Below are positions 52,070 through 60,800 of a stretch of DNA of 64,000 bases, piece by piece. The stretch covers positions 1 through 64,000 of the forward strand of contig NZ_JALTON010000013.1 in the NCBI RefSeq assembly GCF_027000115.1, given 5' to 3'. The DNA is from Thiohalobacter sp. (GTDB lineage Bacteria > Pseudomonadota > Gammaproteobacteria > Thiohalobacterales > Thiohalobacteraceae). Made by a program: the position numbers and the translations under genes. The stretch's first letter is position 1; every line of letters begins with the position of its first letter. Below the pieces are notes generated by a model. That model was not told the DNA's origin. It worked only from the letters and a program-made list of their open reading frames with translations, and searched no databases.

Positions 52070-53103
52070 ACGGCCTGCCTTTCAGTGAGCAGCGCTTCCA
52101 GCTGATGATCTATCCTTTGTGGAACCGCCAGGTGGACTTCATCAATGGCGACATCGATGGCATTGGCCAGGGCCAGGCCATCGGCGCCGCCATGACTCTT
52201 GATCACGATCCCCCGCAGCCCCAGCAGGCTGGCGCCATTGTAGCGCCGCGGATCGACCCGGCGCCGGAAGGCGCGCAACACCGGTAGCGCGATCAGCCCG
52301 GCCAGCCGGGTCAGGGGATTGCGGGTGAACTCTTCCTTCATGAAATGCGCGATCATCTTCGCCACTCCCTCCATGGTCTTGAGCGAGACATTGCCGACGA
52401 AACCGTCGCAGACCACCACGTCGACCTCGCCACTGAAGACATCGTCGCCCTCGACATAACCGATATAGTTGAGCGAGCTGGCGGCGAGCAGGCGATTGGC
52501 CTCCTTGACCTGATCGTTGCCCTTGATTTCTTCCTCGCCAATGTTGAGCAGGCCGACGCGCGGCGCTTGGAGGCCGTCGACCGCGGAGGCCAGTACCGAG
52601 CCCATGACCGCGAACTGGAACAGATGCTCGGCACTGCTGTCGACATTGGCACCGAGGTCCAGCACCCGGGTATGGCCCTTTATGGAGGGGATGGCGGTGA
52701 GAATGGCCGGGCGGTCGATGCCCGGCAGGGTCTTGAGCACATAGCGCGCAGTGGCCATGAGCGCGCCGGTATTGCCGGCACTCACGCAGGCCTGCGCCTC
52801 GCCCTGCTTGACCAGGTTGATGGCCACGCGCATCGAGGAATCCTTCTTCATGCGCAGCGCGCGCGAGGGCAGATCGTCCATTGCGACGACCTGGGATGCG
52901 TGCTGCACACGCAGTCGTCCCGCCTCCAGGTGTACCAGGCCGCCCGATCGTTCGATTGCCTCTCGGACCAACGTTTCATCGCCGACCAGTACCAGGTCCA
53001 GTTCCGGCCGGGCGTCGAGCGCGCGCAGGGCGCCGGGCACCGTGGCCTGGAGCCCCAGATCGCCACCCATGGCATCGACTGAGATGACTACGCGATCAGC
53101 CAT
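52066..53103 (-). CDS. plsX: Phosphate acyltransferase PlsX
   Basis: A 345-residue enzyme making acyl-phosphate from acyl-ACP for phospholipid synthesis. [12 protein letters not shown] opens the protein, with [45 protein letters not shown] and [14 protein letters not shown] as family signatures. It follows rpmF and a GC-rich hairpin, and overlaps fabH. Order rpmF-plsX-fabH is the classic gammaproteobacterial one. Confidence 0.97.
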   Translation of the reverse strand: MADRVVISVDAMGGDLGLQATVPGALRALDARPELDLVLVGDETLVREAIERSGGLVHLEAGRLRVQHASQVVAMDDLPSRALRMKKDSSMRVAINLVKQGEAQACVSAGNTGALMATARYVLKTLPGIDRPAILTAIPSIKGHTRVLDLGANVDSSAEHLFQFAVMGSVLASAVDGLQAPRVGLLNIGEEEIKGNDQVKEANRLLAASSLNYIGYVEGDDVFSGEVDVVVCDGFVGNVSLKTMEGVAKMIAHFMKEEFTRNPLTRLAGLIALPVLRAFRRRVDPRRYNGASLLGLRGIVIKSHGGADGLALANAIDVAIDEVHLAVPQRIDHQLEALLTERQAV

Positions 53104-53159
53104 TGTCGAGCGCCGTCTCCATCACGTCAGGTCAGCGCCGTCGTGGCGCCAAAACGGAC

Positions 53160-53195
53160 GCGGCGCGCGACCCCGCTGCGGGTGCCGCGCGCCGC
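53160..53195 (-). terminator. Terminator/attenuator-like hairpin between rpmF and plsX
   Basis: A perfect 10-bp stem (GCGGCGCGCG with CGCGCGCCGC) surrounds a 16-base loop and is followed on the minus strand, after a few bases, by TTTT. The T-run is short, so partial termination or mRNA processing is more likely than a full stop. Confidence 0.45.
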
Positions 53196-53213
53196 GTACC
53201 ACGGTTGTCGCCG

Positions 53214-53393
53214 TCAGTCCTCGTCGCGGCTGACGACCTTGCGACCGCGGTAATAGCCGTCAGGGCTGATGTGGTGACGCAGGTGCGTCTCGCCCGTGGT
53301 CGGCTCGATGGACAGCGCGCGCGACTTGAGGGCGTCGTGCGAGCGCCGCATGCCGCGCTTCGACGGGGTCTTCCGGTTCTGCTGAACTGCCAT
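53214..53393 (-). CDS. rpmF: 50S ribosomal protein L32
   Basis: A 59-residue basic ribosomal protein. The start [20 protein letters not shown] is canonical; [19 protein letters not shown] and [10 protein letters not shown] follow. It lacks the zinc-binding cysteines of some L32 forms. A 6-bp gap separates it from yceD, with which it is cotranscribed in E. coli as here. Confidence 0.97.
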   Translation of the reverse strand: MAVQQNRKTPSKRGMRRSHDALKSRALSIEPTTGETHLRHHISPDGYYRGRKVVSRDED

Positions 53394-53399
53394 GACAGA

Positions 53400-53930
53400 T
53401 CACTCCTGTTCCTGATTGCTCTTCAACTGCGCCAGCACCGCGAAGGGATTTTCGCGCTGCCGATCCTGTTCTTCCGCACCCGGTGCCTGCCGGCCCTCGC
53501 CCAGCGCCGAGCAGGGCTCGGCATGCATGGGAAACATGGGCAGCGACAGCAGGATCTCGTCCTCGACCAGATCCGCCGGCGCGATACGGTCGCCCTGCGC
53601 CACCACCAGCGGTTCCGACTCTGCCGGCACCTCGGCCACCCGGGCCTCGCTGTCCACCAGCCCGAGCCGGAGACGCAGATCCAGCGTCTGTTGCAGCTCA
53701 CCCAGACAACGCTCGCAGGTCAGCGTGACGGCACCGGTGACATGGCCGGTCACCAGCGCCCGACCACTGTCGTCCTGGCCAAAGTGGAGCTCGACGTCCA
53801 GTTCGCCCTCGCGCGCGGCCAGCAATGGCCGCAGGCGCTCCAGGGCCGCGACCGGCACGGCCCCGGCCAGCGTCCGTTCCCCGCGCGCCAGCGCGTGGGG
53901 ATCGACGCGATCCGGCAATCGGTGCTGCAT
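53400..53930 (-). CDS. yceD: YceD-family (DUF177) protein
   Basis: A 176-residue member of the YceD/DUF177 family linked to 23S rRNA accumulation. LTCERCLGELQQTLDL carries the CxxC pair typical of the family, PADLVEDEILLSLPMFPMHA is the most conserved stretch and NPFAVLAQLKS ends the protein. The start MQHRLPDRVDP aligns with the E. coli N-terminus. No ribosome binding site precedes the ATG; a strong promoter ends 9 bases before it, so the mRNA may be leaderless. It heads the long fab cluster. Confidence 0.93.
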   Translation of the reverse strand: MQHRLPDRVDPHALARGERTLAGAVPVAALERLRPLLAAREGELDVELHFGQDDSGRALVTGHVTGAVTLTCERCLGELQQTLDLRLRLGLVDSEARVAEVPAESEPLVVAQGDRIAPADLVEDEILLSLPMFPMHAEPCSALGEGRQAPGAEEQDRQRENPFAVLAQLKSNQEQE

Positions 53931-53939
53931 AAGCGGCGC

Positions 53940-53968
53940 ATCATATCCCGCCCAACCTTTTGTGTCAA
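53940..53968 (-). promoter_or_regulatory. Strong sigma-70 promoter of yceD-rpmF-plsX-fab
   Basis: On the minus strand TTGACA, a 17-base spacer and TATGAT, 11 of 12 consensus matches at ideal spacing. The -10 ends 9 bases before the yceD ATG, placing the start of transcription at about 53932-53934. Confidence 0.85.
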
Positions 53969-54015
53969 AACAGGAATTGGGATTTCGCGGGGGCTTGTGC
54001 AGGTGCCTGATCCGG

Positions 54016-54044
54016 TTGACAAGCCGGAAGCTATTCCGTAAACA
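54016..54044 (+). promoter_or_regulatory. Promoter candidate for the pyruvate carboxylase genes
   Basis: TTGACA at 54016-54021, a 17-base spacer and TAAACA, about 75 bases before the TTG start at 54121. The -35 is perfect, the -10 weak. Confidence 0.45.
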
Positions 54045-54120
54045 GTCAGGCGAGGCTCGGGGGCCGTCCCGCACCACCCGCCGGCAGCCTGCCCGCACCA
54101 CCGAGGCCGGGGATAATCCG

Positions 54121-55539
54121 TTGATAAGAAAGATCCTTATTGCCAACCGCGGCGAGATCGCGGTACGCATCGTGCGGGCCTGCCGCGAAATGGGCATCCG
54201 CTCCGTGGCTATTTTCACCGACGCCGACCGTCATGCCCTGCATGTCCGCAAGGCCGACGAAGCCTACGGTATCGGTCCGGACTCCGTGGCCGGCTACCTG
54301 AACGCCCACCGTATCGTCAACCTGGCGCTGGCCACCGGCTGCGATGCCCTGCATCCCGGCTACGGCTTCCTCTCCGAGAATCCCGAACTGGCCGAGATCT
54401 GCCAGCGGCGCGGCATCCGTTTCATCGGTCCCTCCCCGGAGGTCATCCGGCGCATGGGCGACAAGACCGAGGCCCGCCGCGCCATGCAGGCCGCCGGTGT
54501 GCCCGTCGTTCCCGGCAGCGAGGGCAATCTTCGCAATCTGGACGAGGCGCTGGCGCTGGCCGACGAGATCGGCTACCCGGTCATGCTCAAGGCCACCTCC
54601 GGCGGTGGCGGCCGCGGCATCCGCCGTTGCGGCACCCCCGAGGAACTGCGGCGCAACTACGATCGCGTCATTTCCGAGGCCACCAAGGCCTTCGGCAGCG
54701 CCGACGTCTTCATCGAAAAGTGCATCGACCGGCCGCGCCACATCGAGGTGCAGATCCTCGGTGACAGCCACGGCAATGTCATCCACCTGTTCGAGCGCGA
54801 CTGCTCCATCCAGCGCCGTCACCAGAAACTGGTCGAGATCGCGCCTTCCCCGCAGCTCGACGATGCCCAGCGTGCACTCATCGGCGACTACGCGGTCAAG
54901 GCCGCCCGCGCAGTCGGCTACGAGAATGCGGGCACGGTGGAATTCCTGATGACGCCCGACGACGAGTTCTACTTCATGGAAATGAACACCCGGCTGCAGG
55001 TGGAACACCCGGTCACCGAGGTCATCACCGGCGTGGACGTCGTGCAGGAACAGATCCGCATTGCCGCCGGCGAACCGCTGCGCTTCGCCCAGTCCGACAT
55101 CGAACGTCGCGGCTATGCCATGGAATTCCGCATCAACGCCGAGGATCCGAAGAACGATTTCCTGCCCAGCTTCGGACGCATCACCCGCTACTTCGCTCCC
55201 GGCGGCCCCGGGGTGCGTACCGACGCCGCCATCTATACCGGCTACGTCATTCCGCCCTACTACGACTCCATGTGCGCCAAGCTCACGGTCTGGGCCCTGA
55301 CCTGGGAGGAACTGATCCAGCGCGCCAACCGTGCGCTGATCGACATCGGCGTGTACGGGGTGAAGACCACGATTCCCTACTATCTGGAGATCCTCAAGAC
55401 CCCCGACTTCCGCGCCGGCCGTTTCGATACCGGCTTCGTCGAGGATCATCCCGAACTCACCGAATACACCACCAGCCGCCCCACCCGCGAACTGGCTGCC
55501 GTGATGGCCGCTGCGATCGCGGCCCATTGCGGCTTCTGA
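54121..55539 (+). CDS. pycA: Biotin carboxylase subunit, pyruvate carboxylase subunit A type
   Basis: A 472-residue ATP-grasp biotin carboxylase. ILIANRGEIAVRIVRACRE opens the N-domain, GYGFLSENPELAEIC follows, KATSGGGGRGIR is the glycine-rich ATP loop, and EMNTRLQVEHPVTEVITG contains catalytic residues. It resembles AccC, but the next gene encodes a carboxyltransferase with biotin domain, so it most likely forms a two-subunit pyruvate carboxylase. The start is TTG at 54121 with GGGGAT upstream; no other start fits the conserved N-terminus. Confidence 0.88.
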   Translation: MIRKILIANRGEIAVRIVRACREMGIRSVAIFTDADRHALHVRKADEAYGIGPDSVAGYLNAHRIVNLALATGCDALHPGYGFLSENPELAEICQRRGIRFIGPSPEVIRRMGDKTEARRAMQAAGVPVVPGSEGNLRNLDEALALADEIGYPVMLKATSGGGGRGIRRCGTPEELRRNYDRVISEATKAFGSADVFIEKCIDRPRHIEVQILGDSHGNVIHLFERDCSIQRRHQKLVEIAPSPQLDDAQRALIGDYAVKAARAVGYENAGTVEFLMTPDDEFYFMEMNTRLQVEHPVTEVITGVDVVQEQIRIAAGEPLRFAQSDIERRGYAMEFRINAEDPKNDFLPSFGRITRYFAPGGPGVRTDAAIYTGYVIPPYYDSMCAKLTVWALTWEELIQRANRALIDIGVYGVKTTIPYYLEILKTPDFRAGRFDTGFVEDHPELTEYTTSRPTRELAAVMAAAIAAHCGF

Positions 55540-55563
55540 CACCATGCCTCACCGGAGACCGAC

Positions 55564-57387
55564 ATGAGCCAGGTCCATATCACCGATGTCGTGCTGCGCG
55601 ATGGCCACCAGTCGCTGATCGCCACCCGCATGCGCACCGAGGACATGCTGCCGATCTGCGACAAGCTGGACCGGGTCGGCTACTGGTCGCTGGAAGTCTG
55701 GGGCGGCGCGACCTTCGACGCCTGCATCCGGTTCCTGAAGGAAGATCCCTGGGAACGGCTGCGCGCCCTGCGCGAGGCCCTGCCCAACACCCGCCTGCAG
55801 ATGCTGCTGCGGGGGCAGAACCTGCTCGGCTACCGCCACTACTCCGATGACGTGGTCGAGGCCTTCGTCGAACGCGCAGCAGCGGACGGCATCGACGTGT
55901 TCCGCATCTTCGACGCCCTCAACGACACCCGCAACCTGGAGACCGCCATCCGCGCCGTCCGCCAGACCGGCAAGCATGCCCAGGGCACCCTCTGCTACAC
56001 CACCAGCCCGGTGCACGGCATCGAGCAGTTCGCAGCCATGGCCCGCGAGCTGGAGGATATGGGCTGCGACAGCATTGCAGTCAAGGACATGGCCGGCCTG
56101 CTGACGCCGATGGTCACCGGAGAACTGTTCGCGCGCCTGACCGGATCCGTCTCCATTCCCGTACATCTGCACATGCACGCCACCGCCGGCGTGGCCGAGA
56201 TGTGCCACCTGAAGGCCATCGAAAACGGCTGCCGGCACATCGACACCGCCATCTCGGCCTTTGCCGGCGGTGCCAGCCACCCGCCCACCGAAAGCATGGT
56301 CGCGGCCCTTGCCGGCACCGAATACGACACCGGCCTGGACCTCCACCGGCTGCAGGAGATCGGTTTCTATTTCCGCGAGGTGCGCCGCAAGTATCGCCCG
56401 TTCGAGAGCGAGTTCACCGGCCTCGACACCCGGGTGCAGATCTACCAGGTACCGGGCGGCATGATCTCCAACCTCTACAACCAGCTCCGCGAGCAGGGGG
56501 AGCTGGGGCGCATGAACGAGGTACTGGAGGAGATTCCGCGCGTGCGCGAGGACCTGGGCTACCCGCCGCTGGTCACGCCCACCTCGCAGATCGTCGGCAC
56601 CCAGGCGGTGATGAACGTGCTCACCGGCCAGCGCTACCAGACCATCACCAACGAGGTGAAGCTCTACCTCCAGGGCCGCTATGGCCGGGCGCCGGGCGAG
56701 GTCAATTCGCTGGTACGCCAGCAGGCCATCGGCAATGCCGATGTCATCGACGTGCGTCCGGCAGACCTGCTGCCTCCGGAAATGGAACAGCTGCGCGAGA
56801 ACGTCGGCGAGCTGGCGCGCAGCGAGGAGGACGTGCTGACGGTGGCCATGTTCCCGGAGGTCGGCCGCGAATTCCTGGCGCAGCGCAACGCCGGCACCCT
56901 GCGACCCGAGCCGCTGGAACCGCCACCCGGCGAGAGCGAGCCGCTGGGCCGGCCCACCGAGTTCAACGTCACCCTCCATGGCGACACCTATCACATCCGC
57001 GTCACCGGCGCCGGTCATCGGCACCAGGACAAGCGGCCCTTCTATCTCACCGTCGATGGCGTGCCCGAGGAGATCCTGGTCGAATCACTGGAGGAAGTCG
57101 AGGAGGAAGGCGAATCGGGCGGAACACCTCGTCCCAGGGGCAGCCGCCGCCCACGCGCCAGCGGACCCGGCGACGTGACCACCTCCATGCCCGGCACCGT
57201 GGTGGAAGTACTGGTCGTCGAGGGCGACAGCGTCAAGGCGGGTGATCCGGTGCTGGTCGCCGAGGCCATGAAGATGGAAACCGAGATCCAGGCACCGGTG
57301 TCCGGCAGGGTGAAGGCGGTCCATGTAGCCAAGGGCGACACCGTCAACCCCGACGAGACCCTGATCGAGATCGAGGTCGCCGAATGA
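55564..57387 (+). CDS. pycB: Pyruvate carboxylase subunit B / oxaloacetate decarboxylase alpha type
   Basis: A 607-residue protein with a TIM-barrel carboxyltransferase domain (about 1-280: VVLRDGHQSLIATRM, WGGATFDACIRFL, MLLRGQNLLGYRHY, VHLHMHATAGVA), a conserved middle domain, a charged linker (about 500-535) and a C-terminal biotinyl domain with the Lys in VAEAMKMETEI. OadA of sodium pumps looks alike, but no membrane subunits OadB or OadG lie nearby, and a biotin carboxylase gene precedes it. A replenishing pyruvate carboxylase is favoured. Its stop overlaps the yceF start by 4 bp. Confidence 0.9.
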   Translation: MSQVHITDVVLRDGHQSLIATRMRTEDMLPICDKLDRVGYWSLEVWGGATFDACIRFLKEDPWERLRALREALPNTRLQMLLRGQNLLGYRHYSDDVVEAFVERAAADGIDVFRIFDALNDTRNLETAIRAVRQTGKHAQGTLCYTTSPVHGIEQFAAMARELEDMGCDSIAVKDMAGLLTPMVTGELFARLTGSVSIPVHLHMHATAGVAEMCHLKAIENGCRHIDTAISAFAGGASHPPTESMVAALAGTEYDTGLDLHRLQEIGFYFREVRRKYRPFESEFTGLDTRVQIYQVPGGMISNLYNQLREQGELGRMNEVLEEIPRVREDLGYPPLVTPTSQIVGTQAVMNVLTGQRYQTITNEVKLYLQGRYGRAPGEVNSLVRQQAIGNADVIDVRPADLLPPEMEQLRENVGELARSEEDVLTVAMFPEVGREFLAQRNAGTLRPEPLEPPPGESEPLGRPTEFNVTLHGDTYHIRVTGAGHRHQDKRPFYLTVDGVPEEILVESLEEVEEEGESGGTPRPRGSRRPRASGPGDVTTSMPGTVVEVLVVEGDSVKAGDPVLVAEAMKMETEIQAPVSGRVKAVHVAKGDTVNPDETLIEIEVAE

Positions 57388-57971
57388 GCGCCACGCCGCC
57401 GCTGGTGCTGGCCTCCACCTCGCCCTACCGGCGCGAGTTGCTGGAACGCCTCGGCCTGGCCTTCGAGTGCGTCAGTCCCGAGGTTGACGAAACCGCCCGG
57501 CCGGACGAATCACCCGCGGCACTGGTGCGCCGGCTGTCCGAGGCCAAGGCCCGGGCCGGCGCCGGCGAACGCAGCGACGCATTGGTGATCGGCTCCGACC
57601 AGGTGGCGGTCATCGATCAAACCATCCTCGGCAAGCCCGGCAGCCATGCGCGCGCGCTGGAACAGTTGCGCCGCCTCTCCGGCCGCAGCGTCACCTTCCA
57701 CACCGGCCTGTGCCTGCTCGATACCCGCAATGGCGACTGCCGGCTGGACGTGGTCGATACCCGGGTGCGTTTCCGGATACTGGACGACGCCACGCTGGAA
57801 CGTTATCTGCAACGGGAACAGCCCTACAACTGCGCCGGCAGCTTCAAGTCCGAGGGGCTGGGCATCGCCCTGTTCGAGGCCATCCAGGGCGACGACCCCA
57901 ACGCCCTCATCGGTCTGCCGCTGATACGGCTGGTGAGTTTCCTGCGGGACGCGGGGGTGCAGGTCCCCTGA
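57384..57971 (+). CDS. yceF: Maf-family nucleotide pyrophosphatase YceF
   Basis: A 195-residue Maf protein hydrolysing noncanonical nucleoside triphosphates, probably m7GTP as for E. coli YceF. LVLASTSPYRRELLERLGL is the N-terminal signature; ALVIGSDQVAV and GKPGSHARALEQLRRLSG are also conserved, and YNCAGSFKSEGLGIALFE is typical of the YceF branch. In many relatives it lies next to yceD; here the two pyruvate carboxylase genes separate them. Confidence 0.92.
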   Translation: MSATPPLVLASTSPYRRELLERLGLAFECVSPEVDETARPDESPAALVRRLSEAKARAGAGERSDALVIGSDQVAVIDQTILGKPGSHARALEQLRRLSGRSVTFHTGLCLLDTRNGDCRLDVVDTRVRFRILDDATLERYLQREQPYNCAGSFKSEGLGIALFEAIQGDDPNALIGLPLIRLVSFLRDAGVQVP

Positions 57972-57973
57972 GT

Positions 57974-57995
57974 CCGGCGCCCGGGCTCGCGCCGG
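57974..57995. terminator. Hairpin between convergent yceF and sppA
   Basis: CCGGCGC and GCGCCGG pair around an 8-base loop in the 36-bp convergent gap. There is no T-run on either strand, so it is only a weak terminator candidate. Confidence 0.35.
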
Positions 57996-58007
57996 GAACG
58001 TCAGCGC

Positions 58008-59000
58008 TCAACGCAGCGCCGGCGCCTCGCTGGCCAGCCGGGCCAGGGCCTGACCGAGAGCCACACCGACGCCGCGACTGAAACGCTCGAAGAAATCGGG
58101 GCGCGGTGTGTAATCGACAATGTCCTCGGCGCCAACCACGTCCCGGGCCACGCTGCCCACGCTGCCGTAGTCGTCGGCCAGCCCCAGCGCGATGCTCTGC
58201 TCGCCGGTCCAGATGAGCCCCGAGAACAGCTTCGGATCATCCTTCAGCCGATCACCGCGACCGGTCTTCACCACCTCGATGAACTGGCGGTGAATGTCGT
58301 CCAGCAGGCCCTTGACGTGGGCGACCTCCTCTTCCTTCTGCGGCAGGAAGGGATCGAGCAGCCCCTTGTTCTCGCCGGCGGTGAGCAGGCGGCGTTCCAC
58401 GCCCAGCTTCTTCATCAGCTCGACGAAACCGAAGCCGTCCATGCGCACGCCGATGGAGCCGACCAGGCTCGCCTTGTTGACAAAGATGCGGTCGGCCGCG
58501 GCAGCGACGTAATAGCCGCCCGAGGCACAGACATCCGCCACCACCACGTACAGCGGCTTGTCCGGGTATTGCTTGCGCAGGCGGCGGATCTCGTCATTGA
58601 TGTAGCCGGCCTGCACCGGGCTGCCGCCGGGGCTGTTGATGCGCAGCACCACCGCCTTCGACTTGGCGGCCTCGAAGGCCGCGCGCAGCCCGGCCACCAC
58701 ATTGTCGGCGTTGGCATCGGCGTTGGGGGCGATGATGCCCTCGAGATCCACCAGCGCGGTATGCTCGCCATGCACGATGCCATCCGAGGCCGGAAGCCGG
58801 GCCAGGAACAGGATGGCGAACAGGTAGACGAACAGCAGGACCTTGAACAGGATGCCCCAGCGCCGCGCCCGACGCTGCTCGCGCAAGGATTCGAACGCCA
58901 GCCGTTTCAGCAGATCACGTTCCCAGCCGGGCTTGGCCGTGGGATCTCCGCCCCCGCTGTCCTCCACCGGCGGGTTGGACGTCCATTCGGATTCCTTCAT
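58008..59000 (-). CDS. sppA: Signal peptide peptidase SppA (S49)
   Basis: A 330-residue membrane serine peptidase. A cytoplasmic N-terminus of about 45 residues precedes one membrane segment (ILFKVLLFVYLFAILFLA). The S49 domain has VVLRINSPGGSPVQAGYI, the nucleophile in ADVCASGGYYVAAAADRIF and a Lys-containing SLVGSIGVRM stretch followed by TAGENKGLLDPF. It degrades cleaved signal peptides in the membrane. The ATG at 59000 overlaps the gph stop (ATGA). Length suits the short, SohB-like form. Confidence 0.92.
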   Translation of the reverse strand: MKESEWTSNPPVEDSGGGDPTAKPGWERDLLKRLAFESLREQRRARRWGILFKVLLFVYLFAILFLARLPASDGIVHGEHTALVDLEGIIAPNADANADNVVAGLRAAFEAAKSKAVVLRINSPGGSPVQAGYINDEIRRLRKQYPDKPLYVVVADVCASGGYYVAAAADRIFVNKASLVGSIGVRMDGFGFVELMKKLGVERRLLTAGENKGLLDPFLPQKEEEVAHVKGLLDDIHRQFIEVVKTGRGDRLKDDPKLFSGLIWTGEQSIALGLADDYGSVGSVARDVVGAEDIVDYTPRPDFFERFSRGVGVALGQALARLASEAPALR

Positions 59001-59695
59001 GCAAGGCCCCTCGTTGCAGCGGTTGCCACGGCATTCCCGCAGGCGCATTCCGCCAGCCAGTCGCCCAACTCGGTGATCCGGTCCAGGCAGGTCAGCGGCT
59101 CATGTGTCCGCAGCCGCTCCGGCGGGTGCACGCCATAGCTCACGGCCACCGGATGGGTCCCGGCCTGCCGCGCCATCAGCATGTCATATTCGGTGTCCCC
59201 GATCATCAGGGTGCGTTCGGGTGCCGCCGACAGCTCGTCCATGATCTCCAGCAGCATCTGCGGATGCGGCTTGGACCGGGTTTCGTCGGCGCAACGGGTG
59301 GCATCGAACAGCGGCTTCAGACCGGTCGCTTCCAGCGCCTTGTCCAGCCCGCTACGCCCCTTGCCCGTGGCCACGGCCAGCCGGAAGCCCTCGTCGCGAA
59401 GCAGACCGAGGGTCTCGACCACCCCCGGAAACAGCCGCGAGTGGTCCGCATTGGCCAGCCAGTGCTCGCGGTAACGCCCGGCCAGCGCCTGCACCAGCGC
59501 ATCACCCTCGCCGGGATAGAGCGCGGCAACGGCCTCGCGCAGCCCCAGCCCGATGATATTGCGGATGGCCTCGGCGTCACGCGGCGCCAGTTCGAGATCG
59601 GCGATCGCGGCCTGCATGGTGGTGACGATCTGCTCCACCGAGTCCATCAGCGTGCCATCCCAGTCGAAAACGATCAGTTCAACATCCAGTTCCAT
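58997..59695 (-). CDS. HAD-superfamily phosphatase, Gph/YjjG-like
   Basis: A 232-residue haloacid-dehalogenase-fold hydrolase. Motif I is LIVFDWDGTLMDS with the nucleophilic Asp, motif II is in AVATGKGRSG, and the late motifs are SKPHPQM and LMIGDTEYDMLMA. A cap domain spans about 20-85. Relatives include phosphoglycolate phosphatase; genes of this type regularly follow rluC. I chose the ATG at 59695 over one at 59761, which would add 22 unstructured residues, though the latter overlaps the rluC stop. Confidence 0.9.
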   Translation of the reverse strand: MELDVELIVFDWDGTLMDSVEQIVTTMQAAIADLELAPRDAEAIRNIIGLGLREAVAALYPGEGDALVQALAGRYREHWLANADHSRLFPGVVETLGLLRDEGFRLAVATGKGRSGLDKALEATGLKPLFDATRCADETRSKPHPQMLLEIMDELSAAPERTLMIGDTEYDMLMARQAGTHPVAVSYGVHPPERLRTHEPLTCLDRITELGDWLAECACGNAVATAATRGLA

Positions 59696-59757
59696 GTCCC
59701 TTTCAGGCTCCCATTGATTCGACCCCGGTGGCAGCTTGGCCGTGCCGGATGACAACT

Positions 59758-60711
59758 TCATGAACCGGCGCCGTCCCCGAGCCGGTCCAGCACCGCCGCC
59801 AGATCCTCCGGCAGCGGTGCGCTCACATCCACCGGCGGCCGGTCCTCGCCGGAACTGAAGGCCAGCCGGTGCGCATGCAGGAACAGGCGCCGCAGGCCCA
59901 GTGCCCGCATGCGCCGGTTGAAAGCCTCGTCGCCATAGCGCGGGTCGCCGGCCAGCGGGTGGCCGGCATGGGCGGCGTGCACCCGGATCTGGTGTGTACG
60001 GCCGGTGTCCAGTACCGCCTCCACCAGGGTCGCTTCCCCAAAGCGGGTCAGGGGCTCGAACCGGGTCCGTGCCGCCTTGCCCGCCTCGCTCACCCGCACC
60101 ACGCGCTCGCCGCCCCTGAGCGTGTTCTTCCGCAGCGGGGCATCGATCCAGCGCGGCTCGCGCCAGTCGCCGGCCACCAGCGCCAGGTACCGCTTCTCGA
60201 CCGCGCCCCGGCGCAGAAGTTCATGCAGCCGGCGCAGCGCACTGCGCCGCCCGGCAATCAGGAGACAGCCTGAAGTTTCCCTGTCAAGCCTATGAACAAG
60301 CTCCAGAAACCGGGCGTCTTTCCGGGTCGCCCGGAGGGCCTCTATAACCCCCTGGGAAACCCCGGAGCCACCGTGCACGGCCATGCCCGAGGGCTTGTCG
60401 AGCACCAGCAGATCCCGATCCTCGTACAGGATGCGCTCCTCCAGCCAGGCCGCCGGCCGCGCCGCCGCTCCCCCGGCGCGGACCCTTACCGGCGGAATCC
60501 GCAGCCGGTCCCCCGCGGCCAGCCGGTAGTCCGGCTTGATGCGGCGGCCGTTGACCCGCACCTCACCCTTGCGCAGCACCCGGTAGACCCAGGCGCGCGG
60601 CACGCTCTTGAGCTCGCGCATCAGGTAGTTGTCCACCCGCTGACCGGCGCGTTCGGGGTCGATCTCGACCGTGCGTACGCCGGGGGCGGGTCCGGGGGCG
60701 GTGGCCTTCAT
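59758..60711 (-). CDS. rluC: 23S rRNA pseudouridine synthase RluC
   Basis: A 317-residue pseudouridine synthase modifying positions 955, 2504 and 2580 of 23S rRNA in E. coli. An S4 RNA-binding domain (about 16-75, GQRVDNYLMRELKSVPRAWV) precedes the catalytic domain with Asp in FLELVHRLDRETSGCLL. TGRTHQIRVHAAHAGHPLAGD is conserved. The ATG at 60711 (MKATAPG) matches the start of E. coli RluC; ATGs at 60720 and 60723 also exist but overlap a -10-like element. It is divergent from rne, as in E. coli. Confidence 0.94.
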   Translation of the reverse strand: MKATAPGPAPGVRTVEIDPERAGQRVDNYLMRELKSVPRAWVYRVLRKGEVRVNGRRIKPDYRLAAGDRLRIPPVRVRAGGAAARPAAWLEERILYEDRDLLVLDKPSGMAVHGGSGVSQGVIEALRATRKDARFLELVHRLDRETSGCLLIAGRRSALRRLHELLRRGAVEKRYLALVAGDWREPRWIDAPLRKNTLRGGERVVRVSEAGKAARTRFEPLTRFGEATLVEAVLDTGRTHQIRVHAAHAGHPLAGDPRYGDEAFNRRMRALGLRRLFLHAHRLAFSSGEDRPPVDVSAPLPEDLAAVLDRLGDGAGS

Positions 60712-60718
60712 GGCGCGC

Positions 60719-60727
60719 ATCATACCA
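60719..60727 (-). promoter_or_regulatory. Extended -10 promoter candidate for rluC
   Basis: TGGTATGAT on the minus strand matches the extended -10 form. It ends 7 bases before the ATG at 60711, so the transcript would be leaderless. No -35 is evident. Confidence 0.4.
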
Positions 60728-60765
60728 GCAGGCCGCCCGACCGCCGGCGGGAACTCCCTAAGCAA

Positions 60766-60794
60766 TTGAACTGACGGCACTAGATTGTTATATT
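60766..60794 (+). promoter_or_regulatory. rne: Sigma-70 promoter of rne
   Basis: TTGAAC, a 17-base spacer and TATATT, 10 of 12 consensus matches. Transcription would start at about 60801, roughly 464 bases before the rne ATG. Confidence 0.75.
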
Positions 60795-60800
60795 GGCGAC

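Noticed and set aside
55564-57387. Sodium-pumping oxaloacetate decarboxylase
   Set aside because: No beta or gamma membrane subunit genes are adjacent and a biotin carboxylase gene is, so a pyruvate carboxylase is the simpler reading.
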